This document shows, piece by piece, positions 50,977 to 59,379 of a stretch of 64,000 nucleotides of DNA. Numbering within the stretch: the stretch's first letter is position 1; each line of letters opens with the position of its first letter. The notes under the pieces were generated by a model. The model was not told the DNA's origin. It saw only the letters and a list, made by a program, of their open reading frames with translations, and did no database searches. The position numbers were made by a program, and so were the translations under genes. Source of the stretch: Maritimibacter alkaliphilus (GTDB lineage Bacteria; Pseudomonadota; Alphaproteobacteria; Rhodobacterales; Rhodobacteraceae); the NCBI RefSeq assembly GCF_019801605.1, contig NZ_JAHVIT010000002.1, positions 62,001 through 126,000 on the forward strand, written 5' to 3'.

Positions 50977-52209
50977 TCATTCCGGGCGTTTCAGCGGCAC
51001 GACCTGCCCGTCGTCCGGGGCCAGTTCCTCGAAGTCGAAATTGTCGAGCTTCGCCGCCCGTTTGCCAGCCCGCTCCGCCGCGGTGCCGATGCCTTCGAGG
51101 TCGGCCCGGGCCTGCCCGAAATGGGTCTGCAGTTTGCCGACCCGCTCCACCACCAGTTCCACGTCCCGGTGCAGCAGCTTCAGCGTGGCGCGGATCGCCC
51201 CGGCCTGTTCCCGCATCCGCGCATCCTTGAGGATCGCGCGCATCGTGTTCAGCGTCGCCATGCAGGTCGTGGGCGAGACGGTCCAGACCCGGGCATTGAA
51301 CCCCTCGCGCACCACCTCGGGGAAGTTGGCGTGCAGCTCGGCATAGACCGCCTCGGAGGGCAGGAACATGAGCGCACCCTCGGCGGTCTCGCCTTCGAGG
51401 ATATAACGTTCGGAGATCGCGCGGATATGGGTGCGCACCGCCATGCGGAACTGCTGCTGCGCGGCGCGGGCCTGCTCCGGTGTCTCAGCCCGGCGCAGCG
51501 CCTCGTAGGCCTCCAGCGGGAACTTGCTGTCGATGACGATCGGCCCCGGCGGGTTCGGCAGATGGATCAGGCAATCCGCCCGCCGCCCGTTCGACAGCGT
51601 CACCTGGAAGCTGTAGCTGTCCGACGGCAGCGCCTTCGACACGATGTCGTTCAGCTGGATTTCCCCGAAGGCGCCGCGGGTCTGCTTGTTCGACAGGATG
51701 TCCTGCAGCGACAGCACGTCGCCCGACAGCTTGGTGATGTTCTCCTGCGCCTTGTCGATCGCCTGCAATCGCATCTGCAACTCGGCCAGCGACTTCGTCG
51801 TCTTCTCCGACCCACCCTGAAGCTGCGTGTGCATCTTCTGCTGCATCTCGGACAGGGCGCGGGCGGTGTGCATCGCGTTCTGGTGCAGCCGGTCGTTCAC
51901 CTGCTGGGTCACGGCGGCGAGGCGGCTTTCCATCGCCTGAAGGGTCTGCGCCTGACCCTGCGCCTGCGCGTTGGAGACGGCGTGGACGGTGCCTGCCAGC
52001 TGCTCCTGCCCCCGGCCCAGCCCGTCGACCGCGCGGCCCAGCTGGTCCATCTGCCAGATCAGCGGCTCCGCCGCCTGCGCCGACCGGCCCGCCGCCCGTA
52101 CCGTGGCCAGCAACAGCCCGAGGATCGCCAGCAGCGCGACGCCACCGACAAGCACGGCAATCACCAGCGGATCGCCGAGGGAATAGCTCTGCCCTGCGAT
52201 CTGGATCAT
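50977..52209 (-). CDS. rmuC: DNA recombination protein RmuC
   Basis: A 410-residue protein. It has an N-terminal membrane anchor (about residues 14-35), a long coiled-coil region (about 60-165), and a PD-(D/E)XK-like nuclease domain with GAFGEIQLNDIVSKALP and PIVIDSKFPLEAYEAL holding the Asp and Lys. RmuC limits DNA inversions and acts against foreign or broken DNA; its exact activity is unclear. The ATG at 52209 overlaps the mutL stop (ATGA). Confidence 0.88.
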   Translation of the reverse strand: MIQIAGQSYSLGDPLVIAVLVGGVALLAILGLLLATVRAAGRSAQAAEPLIWQMDQLGRAVDGLGRGQEQLAGTVHAVSNAQAQGQAQTLQAMESRLAAVTQQVNDRLHQNAMHTARALSEMQQKMHTQLQGGSEKTTKSLAELQMRLQAIDKAQENITKLSGDVLSLQDILSNKQTRGAFGEIQLNDIVSKALPSDSYSFQVTLSNGRRADCLIHLPNPPGPIVIDSKFPLEAYEALRRAETPEQARAAQQQFRMAVRTHIRAISERYILEGETAEGALMFLPSEAVYAELHANFPEVVREGFNARVWTVSPTTCMATLNTMRAILKDARMREQAGAIRATLKLLHRDVELVVERVGKLQTHFGQARADLEGIGTAAERAGKRAAKLDNFDFEELAPDDGQVVPLKRPE

Positions 52210-54134
52210 GACCGCCCGAAGAGCCGTTCGATATCGGAGAGCTTCAGCTCGACATAGGTCGGGCGCCCGTGGTTGCACTGGCCCGACAGGGGCGTCGCCT
52301 CCATTTCGCGCAGGAGGGCGTTCATCTCCTCGGCCTGCATCCGGCGGCCGGAGCGGATCGAACCATGGCAGGCCACCCGCGAGAGGATCGCCTCGATCCG
52401 CGCCTGAAGGGTCTGGCTGTCGCCCTGGTCTTCCAGCTCGTCGAGGATGTCGAGGATCATCGCCTTGCAGTCGACCCGCCCGAGGATCGCGGGCGTCTCG
52501 CGCACGGCGATGGCATCGCCGCCGAAGGGCTCCACCGTCAGGCCGAAGCGGGCGAGGTCCTCGGCCACCTCCATCAGCCGGGCGCAGTCGCCCGAGGAGA
52601 GCTCGACGATCTCGGGGATCAGGAGCGCCTGCGCGGCGACGCCGGTCTCGGCCATCTGGGCCTTGAGCTTCTCGTAGACAAGGCGTTCGTGGGCGGCGTG
52701 CTGGTCCACGATGATCATGCCGGTCTCGGTCTGGGCGATGATGTAGTTCTCGTGCACCTGCGCCCGCGCCGCGCCGAGGGGATAGGCGGTCAGCGGACGG
52801 TGATCCGTCTGCGGCACATCCTCGATGACGGGCTCGACCCGGGCCGAGGCGCCGGTCTCGAAGAGCGCGGAAGCCTCTGCCATGGCCTGCGGCCGCTCCA
52901 CCGGGGCGTGGCCCGGATAGGGGGGCGCGGGGGTCCAGTCGGCCGGGGCCTGCCCGCTGTAGCTGGCGCCGCGCGCGCCGAGCGAGGGGCGATCCATCTG
53001 GTAGATCCGGGCACTGCCCGTGTGGTCTGTCGTGGGCTCGGGCCGGAAGGCTCCCAGCGTCGCCCCGCCCACGGTGGAGGAGGCGCGGTGCCCGGCCTCC
53101 GCGAGCGCATGGCGCAGGCCGGAGACGACGAGGCCGCGCGCAAGACCCGGATCGCGGAACCGCACCTCGGATTTCGCCGGGTGCACGTTCACGTCCACCA
53201 GTTGCGGATCGCACTCGAGGAAGAGCGCCGCCGCCGGGTGCCGGTCGCGCGAGAGCACGTCGAAATAGGCGGCGCGCAGGGCGCCGGTCAGGAGCTTGTC
53301 CCGCACCGGGCGGCCGTTGACGAAGAGATACTGCGCCACCGCCGCGCCGCGCGAATAGGTCGGCAGGGCGGCATAGCCGGTCATGTGCAGCCCCTCGCGG
53401 GTGGCGTCGATCTTCAGCGCATTCTCGGCAAACTCGCGGCCGAGGATATTGGCCAGCCGCTGGTGCAAGGCGTCGAAGAGATCGCCGTTCTCCGCATCCG
53501 CCCGGAAGACGGTGCGGGTGTTGTCGTTCGACGTATCGGTCAGGGTGAAGCCCACGAAGGGCTCGGCCATGGCGAGGCGCTTGACCACGTCGGTGACGGC
53601 CTGCGACTCCGCCCGGTCGGTGCGCAGGAACTTGAGCCGGGCCGGGGTGGCGAAGAAGAGATCGCGCAACTCGACCACGGTGCCGCCGTTCAGCGCGGCG
53701 GGCCGGACCTCGCCCATGCGGCCGCCGGTGACGGTGATCTCTGCCGCGTCCTCGCCCCTTGCGCGGGAGGTGATGCGCAGCCGCCCGACGGCGCCGAGCG
53801 AGGGCAGCGCCTCGCCCCGGAAGCCGAAGGAATGGATCGCCAGCAGGTCCGAGCCGTCGATCTTCGAGGTCGCATGCCGCGCCAGAGCAAGCGGCAGATC
53901 GGCGGGCGCAATGCCACAGCCGTCATCCTCGACACGGATCAGGGTCTTGCCGCCATCCGCGATGGTGACATGGATGCGCCGCGCCCCCGCGTCGATCGCG
54001 TTCTCCACCAGTTCCTTCACGGCAGAGGCAGGTCGTTCCACCACCTCGCCGGCGGCAATCCGGTTGATTGCAGCCTCATCCAGCTGGCGGATGACGGGGC
54101 GATTTTCGCTTATCTTGGGATCAGGTCGCAGCAT
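52206..54134 (-). CDS. mutL: DNA mismatch repair protein MutL
   Basis: A mismatch-repair ATPase and endonuclease of 642 residues. The GHKL ATPase motifs are ELVENAIDAGA, EDDGCGI, HATSKI and GFRGEAL. The C-terminal endonuclease motif DQHAAHERLVYE is present, as are ACHGSIRSG and CNHGRPTYV, so this is the nicking type found in bacteria without MutH. The ATG at 54134 is chosen; upstream frame is unrelated. It is coupled to rmuC. Confidence 0.93.
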   Translation of the reverse strand: MLRPDPKISENRPVIRQLDEAAINRIAAGEVVERPASAVKELVENAIDAGARRIHVTIADGGKTLIRVEDDGCGIAPADLPLALARHATSKIDGSDLLAIHSFGFRGEALPSLGAVGRLRITSRARGEDAAEITVTGGRMGEVRPAALNGGTVVELRDLFFATPARLKFLRTDRAESQAVTDVVKRLAMAEPFVGFTLTDTSNDNTRTVFRADAENGDLFDALHQRLANILGREFAENALKIDATREGLHMTGYAALPTYSRGAAVAQYLFVNGRPVRDKLLTGALRAAYFDVLSRDRHPAAALFLECDPQLVDVNVHPAKSEVRFRDPGLARGLVVSGLRHALAEAGHRASSTVGGATLGAFRPEPTTDHTGSARIYQMDRPSLGARGASYSGQAPADWTPAPPYPGHAPVERPQAMAEASALFETGASARVEPVIEDVPQTDHRPLTAYPLGAARAQVHENYIIAQTETGMIIVDQHAAHERLVYEKLKAQMAETGVAAQALLIPEIVELSSGDCARLMEVAEDLARFGLTVEPFGGDAIAVRETPAILGRVDCKAMILDILDELEDQGDSQTLQARIEAILSRVACHGSIRSGRRMQAEEMNALLREMEATPLSGQCNHGRPTYVELKLSDIERLFGRS

Positions 54135-54236
54135 GGCCCCAAATCTAGCATGGTGATTTCGATTCTGCCACGCGGCTTTTGCCCCTGCGCAGCCCCGGCA
54201 GTTTGGAAGACCCCGGGCCCCTCTCCGGGACGCCGA

Positions 54237-54282
54237 AAATTCTTGAGGAAGAACTTTCACAAGAATTTTTCGTAAAATTCTT
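54237..54282. repeat. A+T-rich palindrome array (GAATTTTC family), copy 3
   Basis: At 54259-54282 CAAGAATTTT, TCGT, then AAAATTCTTG. Just before it, AAAATTCTTG (54237-54246) and AAGAACTTT (54249-54257) form a decayed partner. It lies in the divergent mutL/oxidoreductase gap, so it cannot be a terminator for either gene. Confidence 0.8.
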
Positions 54283-54349
54283 GCCCGCGGGCCGCGCTGT
54301 CGGCCCCATACGCCCCCGCGCAGAAAGGCCGGTCATCGCGGGAAACTTT

Positions 54350-54379
54350 CGATCCACCTTTGCCCCGTCATCGTACACA
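54350..54379 (+). promoter_or_regulatory. Candidate sigma-E promoter of the FAD-DUF1365-SDR operon
   Basis: CGATCC at 54350-54355 and CGTACACA at 54372-54379 have the same 16-base gap between GATCC and CGTA as the rpoE promoter at 49507-49536. It lies 26 bases before the operon's ATG. The shared pattern suggests control by RpoE, as known for the related R. sphaeroides operon. Confidence 0.55.
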
Positions 54380-54404
54380 TATCAAAGACCTGAATGAGGA
54401 TGAC

Positions 54405-55706
54405 ATGGACACCCAGACCCCGACCGGCCCCGCGCGCCGCATTGCCGTCATCGGCGCCGGTATCTCCGGAATGGGGGCGGCGCATCTGCTCTCGCGTCAT
54501 CACCATGTCACGCTGATCGAAGCCGCGCCGCGCCTCGGCGGGCACGCCCGCACGCTGATGGCGGGCAAGCGCGGTGATCAGCCCGTGGACACCGGCTTCA
54601 TCGTCTTCAACAAGGCGAACTACCCGTATCTGGTGGACCTCTTCGAGGACCTCGACGTGCCGATCTGTGAAAGCTCCATGAGCTTCGGTGCCTCCCTGAA
54701 GGGCGGGCGGCTGGAATACGGGCTGAAGGACCTCGCCGCCGTCTTCACCCAGAAGAAGAACATGTTCGATCCGCGCTTCCTGACCATGCTGCGCGATGTC
54801 ATGCGGTTCAATGCCACCGCGCTGGAGATGGCGCGGGAGGATCACCTCTCGATCCGCGACTTCCTGCGCAAGATGCGCATGGGCACGTGGTTCCGGGACT
54901 ATTACCTGCTGCCGCTCTCCGGCGCGATCTGGTCCACGCCGAAGGAGAAGATCCTCGACTTCCCGGCCCGCGCCATGATCCAGTTCTTCGAGAACCACGC
55001 CCTGCTGCACCACACCGGTCAGCACCAGTGGTACACGGTGAAGGGCGGCTCTGTCGAATACGTGCGGCGACTGGAGGAGGCGCTGCGCCATCGCGGCGTG
55101 GAGATCCGCACGGGCGCCCCTGTCCGCGCCGTCACCCGCACCGTTCTGGGCGTCGAGATCCGGCAGGAAAACGGCGCATGGGAGGTCTTCGACGAGGTGG
55201 TCATGGCGACCCATTCCGACGACACGCTGCGCCTGCTGGCCGATGCCGGGCCCGACGAACGCCGCCTGCTGGGGGCGATCCGCTACCAGCCCAACCGAGT
55301 CGTCCTGCACGCCGATGCCTCGATCATGCCGAAACGGCGCGGGGCGTGGTCGTCGTGGAACTACACCGAGGTCGCAGGCAAACCCGGCGACGAGATCGAT
55401 CTGACCTACTGGATGAACTCCCTGCAGCCGATCCCGATGGACGATCCGCATTTCGTCACCCTCAACTCCACCCGCCCGATCCGGGAGGAGCTGATCTACG
55501 ACGAGACCACGATGCGCCACCCGGTCTATGACCTCGAAGCACTGCAGGCACAGGAGGCGCTGCGCCAGCTCAACGGGACGAACCGGACGTGGTTCTGCGG
55601 TGCATGGCTGCGCAACGGCTTCCACGAGGACGGGCTCGCCTCGGCCCATGCGGTGGCGGATGGGATCGCCGCGCGGGCGGCCCAGAGTGCCGTCGCCGCG
55701 GAGTGA
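54405..55706 (+). CDS. FAD/NAD(P)-binding amine-oxidase-like protein (sigma-E regulon type)
   Basis: A flavoprotein of 433 residues. It has a dinucleotide motif (IAVIGAGISGMGAAHLLSRH, residues 11-30), LIEAAPRLGGHARTL for FAD, VDTGFIVFN, and a C-terminal FAD closure in TWFCGAWLRNGFHEDGLASA. Relatives in R. sphaeroides belong to the sigma-E regulon and are linked to cyclopropane/furan fatty acid chemistry, so an unsaturated lipid substrate is likely. It is the first gene of a three-gene operon with DUF1365 and an SDR, behind a sigma-E-like promoter. Confidence 0.82.
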   Translation: MDTQTPTGPARRIAVIGAGISGMGAAHLLSRHHHVTLIEAAPRLGGHARTLMAGKRGDQPVDTGFIVFNKANYPYLVDLFEDLDVPICESSMSFGASLKGGRLEYGLKDLAAVFTQKKNMFDPRFLTMLRDVMRFNATALEMAREDHLSIRDFLRKMRMGTWFRDYYLLPLSGAIWSTPKEKILDFPARAMIQFFENHALLHHTGQHQWYTVKGGSVEYVRRLEEALRHRGVEIRTGAPVRAVTRTVLGVEIRQENGAWEVFDEVVMATHSDDTLRLLADAGPDERRLLGAIRYQPNRVVLHADASIMPKRRGAWSSWNYTEVAGKPGDEIDLTYWMNSLQPIPMDDPHFVTLNSTRPIREELIYDETTMRHPVYDLEALQAQEALRQLNGTNRTWFCGAWLRNGFHEDGLASAHAVADGIAARAAQSAVAAE

Positions 55707-55714
55707 GCGCCACG

Positions 55715-56470
55715 ATGACCCGGCCCGAACATATCCCCGGCCACACATGGCACGGTCGCAAGGGCGCGGTGGAGAATGCCTTCCGCTATTCCATCGACTA
55801 CGTGCTGCTGGACCCGGACGCGGAGTACGACCGCCCGCGGCTCTTCTCGCGCAACCGCGCCAACCTGGCCGGGCTGCGGGACAGCGACCACGGGGGCGCG
55901 CCCAAGCAGGGGCGCGGCGTGGAATGGCTGCGCGAGGTGCTCTCCGCGCACGGGCTGCCGGGGAGCGACAAGGTGCTGCTGCTGGCGCAGCCGCGCCTGC
56001 TGGGCCATGTCTTCAACCCCGTGTCCTTCTGGCTCTGCCATGATGCGCAGGATCGCCTGAGGGTGGTGGTGGCCGAGGTCTCCAACACCTTCGGCGACCG
56101 GCATTCCTACCTCGTGCACCGCGACGATCTGGAGCCGATCACCGCCGCCGACAGCCTGAGGGCGCGCAAGATCTTCCACGTCTCGCCCTTCCAGCCGATC
56201 GAGGGCGGCTATGACTTCCGCTTCGACATCCGCCCCGACCGGATCGGCATCCGCATCGACTTCACCGCCGGCAACGGCGGGCTGATCGCCACGCTGACCG
56301 GGCCGCGCAAACCCCTGACCAGCCGCGGGATCCTCACCGCCTGCCTGCGCCGGCCCGTCGGGTCGCGCCGGGTTCTGGCGCTGATCTTCTGGCAGGCGCT
56401 GAAGCTGAAACTGAAGGGCGCAAGATACCGCCGACGGCCCGAACCGCCCGCCGCTGAGGTCTCTCGCTAG
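55715..56470 (+). CDS. DUF1365 family protein
   Basis: A 251-residue protein of the DUF1365 family. Typical features are GHTWHGRKGAVENAFRYSID at the start, LLAQPRLLGHVFNPVSFWLC, VVAEVSNTFGDRHSYL, and the late KIFHVSPFQPIEGGYDFRF. The gene starts eight bases after the FAD protein stop. DUF1365 genes almost always follow this type of flavoprotein; the pair is thought to act in lipid modification under photo-oxidative stress. Chemistry is unknown. Confidence 0.82.
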   Translation: MTRPEHIPGHTWHGRKGAVENAFRYSIDYVLLDPDAEYDRPRLFSRNRANLAGLRDSDHGGAPKQGRGVEWLREVLSAHGLPGSDKVLLLAQPRLLGHVFNPVSFWLCHDAQDRLRVVVAEVSNTFGDRHSYLVHRDDLEPITAADSLRARKIFHVSPFQPIEGGYDFRFDIRPDRIGIRIDFTAGNGGLIATLTGPRKPLTSRGILTACLRRPVGSRRVLALIFWQALKLKLKGARYRRRPEPPAAEVSR

Positions 56471-56530
56471 GGAACCGGGCCCGGCCCCCCGGCGTTTCAG
56501 GGGGGGACACAGCAGCTGAGGAGACACCCC

Positions 56531-57274
56531 ATGTTCGAGAACTGGACCGGCAAACGCTACTGGCTCATCGGGGCCAGCGACGGCCTTGGCGCGGCGCTTG
56601 CGCGGCAGTTGAGCAACGTGGGGGCGGAAGTGATCCTCTCGGCCCGGGACGAGACCGCGCTGCAGGCCGTGGCCGACAGCCTGCCCGGCCGCGCCTCGAT
56701 CTTTCCCGTGGACGTGACCGACCGCGCCGCGCTTGAGGCGGCCGCGCACCACATCGGCGAGATCGACGGCATGGTCTACCTCGCCGGGGTCTACTGGCCC
56801 TTCGGCGCGAAGGAATGGAATTCCGAACAGGCCGAGGCGATGGCCGACGTGAACTTCACCGGCGCGATGCGCGCCGTGGGCGCCGTGCTGCCGACCTTCG
56901 TGGCCCGCGACCAAGGCCACATCGTCATCACCAGTTCGCTCACCGCCTTTGGCGGCCTGCCCGGTGCCGCGCCCTACGTGGCCACCAAGGCCGGTCTCAT
57001 GGGTCTGGCGGAGAGCCTGCATGCGGATCTGCGCAATTCCGGCGTGAAGGTGCAGCTGGTGAACCCGGGCTTCATCAAGACCCGGCTGACCGCCAAGAAC
57101 GACTTTGCCATGCCCGCGATCATGGAGCCGGAGAAGGCCGCCCACGAGGTCTTCGAGCACATGTGCGGCGACACCTTCTCGCGCTCCTTCCCCTTCGGTT
57201 TCTCGCTTCTGTTCCGCTTTGGACGCTTCCTGCCCAGCTGGCTCTACTTCCCGGTCTTCGCCCGGAACTCCTGA
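56531..57274 (+). CDS. Short-chain dehydrogenase/reductase
   Basis: A classical SDR of 247 residues. The nucleotide motif is WLIGASDGLGAALARQL, the active serine lies in VITSSLTAFGG, and Tyr/Lys in YVATKAGL. It lies 60 bases after DUF1365 in the same direction. An SDR also accompanies the FAD and DUF1365 genes in the R. sphaeroides sigma-E cluster as I recall it. The late hydrophobic stretch (SFPFGFSLLFRFGRFL) suggests membrane contact. Confidence 0.8.
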   Translation: MFENWTGKRYWLIGASDGLGAALARQLSNVGAEVILSARDETALQAVADSLPGRASIFPVDVTDRAALEAAAHHIGEIDGMVYLAGVYWPFGAKEWNSEQAEAMADVNFTGAMRAVGAVLPTFVARDQGHIVITSSLTAFGGLPGAAPYVATKAGLMGLAESLHADLRNSGVKVQLVNPGFIKTRLTAKNDFAMPAIMEPEKAAHEVFEHMCGDTFSRSFPFGFSLLFRFGRFLPSWLYFPVFARNS

Positions 57275-57498
57275 GGGCCGCCCGACGGGTCGACAGCATC
57301 GATCAGCACGACGGGCCCGTAACAAAGCTCGCAACAAACACGCCGAAAAGCTGTATTTCGCGGAGGGATTTGCGAAATATCAAAGTCGGCGGCACGATCT
57401 GGTATCATGATGCCCAGGTCCGGTGCGCCCTTGCCCGGACGGCGCCCGGTCCGGCCCCCTGCGAGGTCCGCCGGGGGTGCCGGTACAGGAGGTGTGTC

Positions 57499-57825
57499 AT
57501 GCTAGAGATTTCCGTCAGAAAGATCGCCCAGGTGATCCTCATGGCCCGCGAGCTGAAACGGGCCGAGCGCGAGTTGCGCGGCTTCCTCGAAGACCTGAAC
57601 GAGGATGAGGCGGCCAGCCTCGTGGCCGTCATGTGGATCGGCCGCGACAGCTTCACTGCCGCTGACCTCGACGAGGCGATCGAGACCGCGAAGAATGAGG
57701 CGACGACGCCCACGGTGGATTACCTGCTCGGCACGCCGCACCTGTCGGACCATCTCGAAAACGGTCTGGCCGAGCTCGGCCTCGACGCCTCCGAGGAAGA
57801 AGACGACCTGATCCGCGGCGGCTGA
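57499..57825 (+). CDS. DUF3775 family protein
   Basis: A 108-residue alphaproteobacterial protein. The conserved start is LEISVRKIAQVILMARELK, followed by LNEDEAASLVAVMWIGRDS and a C-terminal region with TVDYLLGTPHLSDHLENGL. The start has AGGAGG six bases upstream. It is a single gene; function is unknown. Confidence 0.8.
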   Translation: MLEISVRKIAQVILMARELKRAERELRGFLEDLNEDEAASLVAVMWIGRDSFTAADLDEAIETAKNEATTPTVDYLLGTPHLSDHLENGLAELGLDASEEEDDLIRGG

Positions 57826-58001
57826 GCCGCGGGCAGAACGCGGCAGGTCCTTGGATGGCTTGCCCGTCACCCGCCCGCGGCGGTGGCCCGACGACGACGG
57901 CTGTTGCCGCTCACATCGCATGCCTCCCGGGCGATGCCGGGCAGGGTCACGATGTCGCAGCCCCCTCTCAGGCCCTGCGCAGGCCACCAGTCGCACGCGG
58001 C

Positions 58002-58394
58002 CTAGAGCGACAGGTCCTGCATGTCCCAGACCTCGGTCAGGGAGCCCTCTCCCATCCGCATCAGTCGGGCGATGACGGCGGCGAGCGCGACCGGATCGCC
58101 CGCGTCGATGCAGGTCTTCACGTCAGCGGCCACCAGCGACAGGCCGGTCATGCCGATCTGGTCCGCGATGGCCGCCAATCCCCTTGCGCCCTTGCGCAAC
58201 TCGGCCAAGTCACCCTGCCGGAACAGCCGTTCCGCCCGCGTCAGGCGCAGGGCCAGCTCCTCCATGGCGCGGCAGATCACCTCCTCCGCGCCGGACTCGC
58301 CCAGTTGGCCATAGAGCTGGTCCAGCCGCAGCGGATCGACGCCCACCTGCTCCCTCTGTGACAGGCACAGAACTTTTCCCACCATCACGTCCAT
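58002..58394 (-). CDS. Small helical hypothetical protein, possibly a degenerate HPt domain
   Basis: A 130-residue, mostly helical protein. The segment AELRKGARGLAAIADQIGMTGLSLVA has the spacing of a histidine-phosphotransfer helix, but the phosphorylated histidine is absent. The start is uncertain; 58394 is the first ATG of plausible coding composition, and 58445 is also in frame. It is divergent from the carbonic anhydrase gene. Confidence 0.5.
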   Translation of the reverse strand: MDVMVGKVLCLSQREQVGVDPLRLDQLYGQLGESGAEEVICRAMEELALRLTRAERLFRQGDLAELRKGARGLAAIADQIGMTGLSLVAADVKTCIDAGDPVALAAVIARLMRMGEGSLTEVWDMQDLSL

Positions 58395-58566
58395 CCACCA
58401 TTTCGCCCCCACGGCAGGCGCAGAATGCGGGTCAGGTCTTCCCAAATCATTGCAGCAAAGCCGGGCTTTCTCTTTATTTCATGGCAAATTATTTTCACTC
58501 CGCCACAACGCATCCTATAAGCTCTGCGCCAGAGCCTCGTGAAGGCCCCCAGAAGAAGGATATCCC

Positions 58567-59217
58567 ATGCAACACGCCAAGCCCCTGCCGTCCTACCTCG
58601 TCCAGCGGGTCCACGGCTGGAAAGCCACGACATTCTCCGAGAACAAGTCCTGGTACAAACGACTGGCGGACGAGGGACAGCGCCCCCGCGCGATGGTCAT
58701 CTCCTGTTGCGACAGCCGGGTCCACGTGACCTCGATCTTCGGCGCCGACCAGGGCGAGTTCTTCATCCACCGCAACATTGCCAACCTCGTCCCGCCGTAT
58801 GAGCCCGATGGCAACCAGCACGGCACCTCGGCCGCGGTGGAATACGCGGTGACGGCGCTGAAAGTGGCGCATATCGTCATCATGGGCCATTCGAACTGCG
58901 GCGGCGTGCAGGGCTGCCTCGACATGTGCTCGGGCCACGCGCCGGAACTGGAGGAGAAATCCAGCTTCGTCGGCCGCTGGATGGACCTGCTGCGCCCCGG
59001 CTACGAACGGGTCAAGGACCTCCCCGACTACGACCAGCAGCGTCGCGCACTAGAGAAGGAAGCGGTGCTCGTCAGCCTCGAGAACCTGATGACCTTCCCC
59101 TTCGTCGAGGCGGCGGTGAACTCCGGCGACCTGACGCTGCACGGCCTGTGGAACGACATCGGCGAAGGCGGAGTGGAGCAATACGTGCCCGCGGACAAGT
59201 CGTTCAAGACCGTCTGA
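58567..59217 (+). CDS. Beta-class carbonic anhydrase
   Basis: A zinc enzyme of 216 residues that interconverts carbon dioxide and bicarbonate. The zinc ligands are seen in SCCDSRVHV (Cys, with Asp-Arg dyad) and GHSNCGGVQG (His and Cys). The family stretch FFIHRNIANLVPP lies between. It has no signal peptide, so it is cytoplasmic. Confidence 0.93.
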   Translation: MQHAKPLPSYLVQRVHGWKATTFSENKSWYKRLADEGQRPRAMVISCCDSRVHVTSIFGADQGEFFIHRNIANLVPPYEPDGNQHGTSAAVEYAVTALKVAHIVIMGHSNCGGVQGCLDMCSGHAPELEEKSSFVGRWMDLLRPGYERVKDLPDYDQQRRALEKEAVLVSLENLMTFPFVEAAVNSGDLTLHGLWNDIGEGGVEQYVPADKSFKTV

Positions 59218-59379
59218 ACCCGGTCAGCGCATTGCGGTCGGGCGCAGCCGCGCCCGATCCCTACCCTGTTTGATCACCCGGGCCTGCGCGGACCTGCCCG
59301 GGTTCCCGGACGGCTCCACGCTGGGTCCATGCCGGATCCATGTCGGGCGTCACGTGTCACACGGCACCCCGCGCCCGCC

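Noticed and set aside
59236-59261. Hairpin after the carbonic anhydrase gene
   Set aside because: TCGGGCG pairs with CGCCCGA but no T-run follows and no repeat family matches it, so I do not call a terminator.
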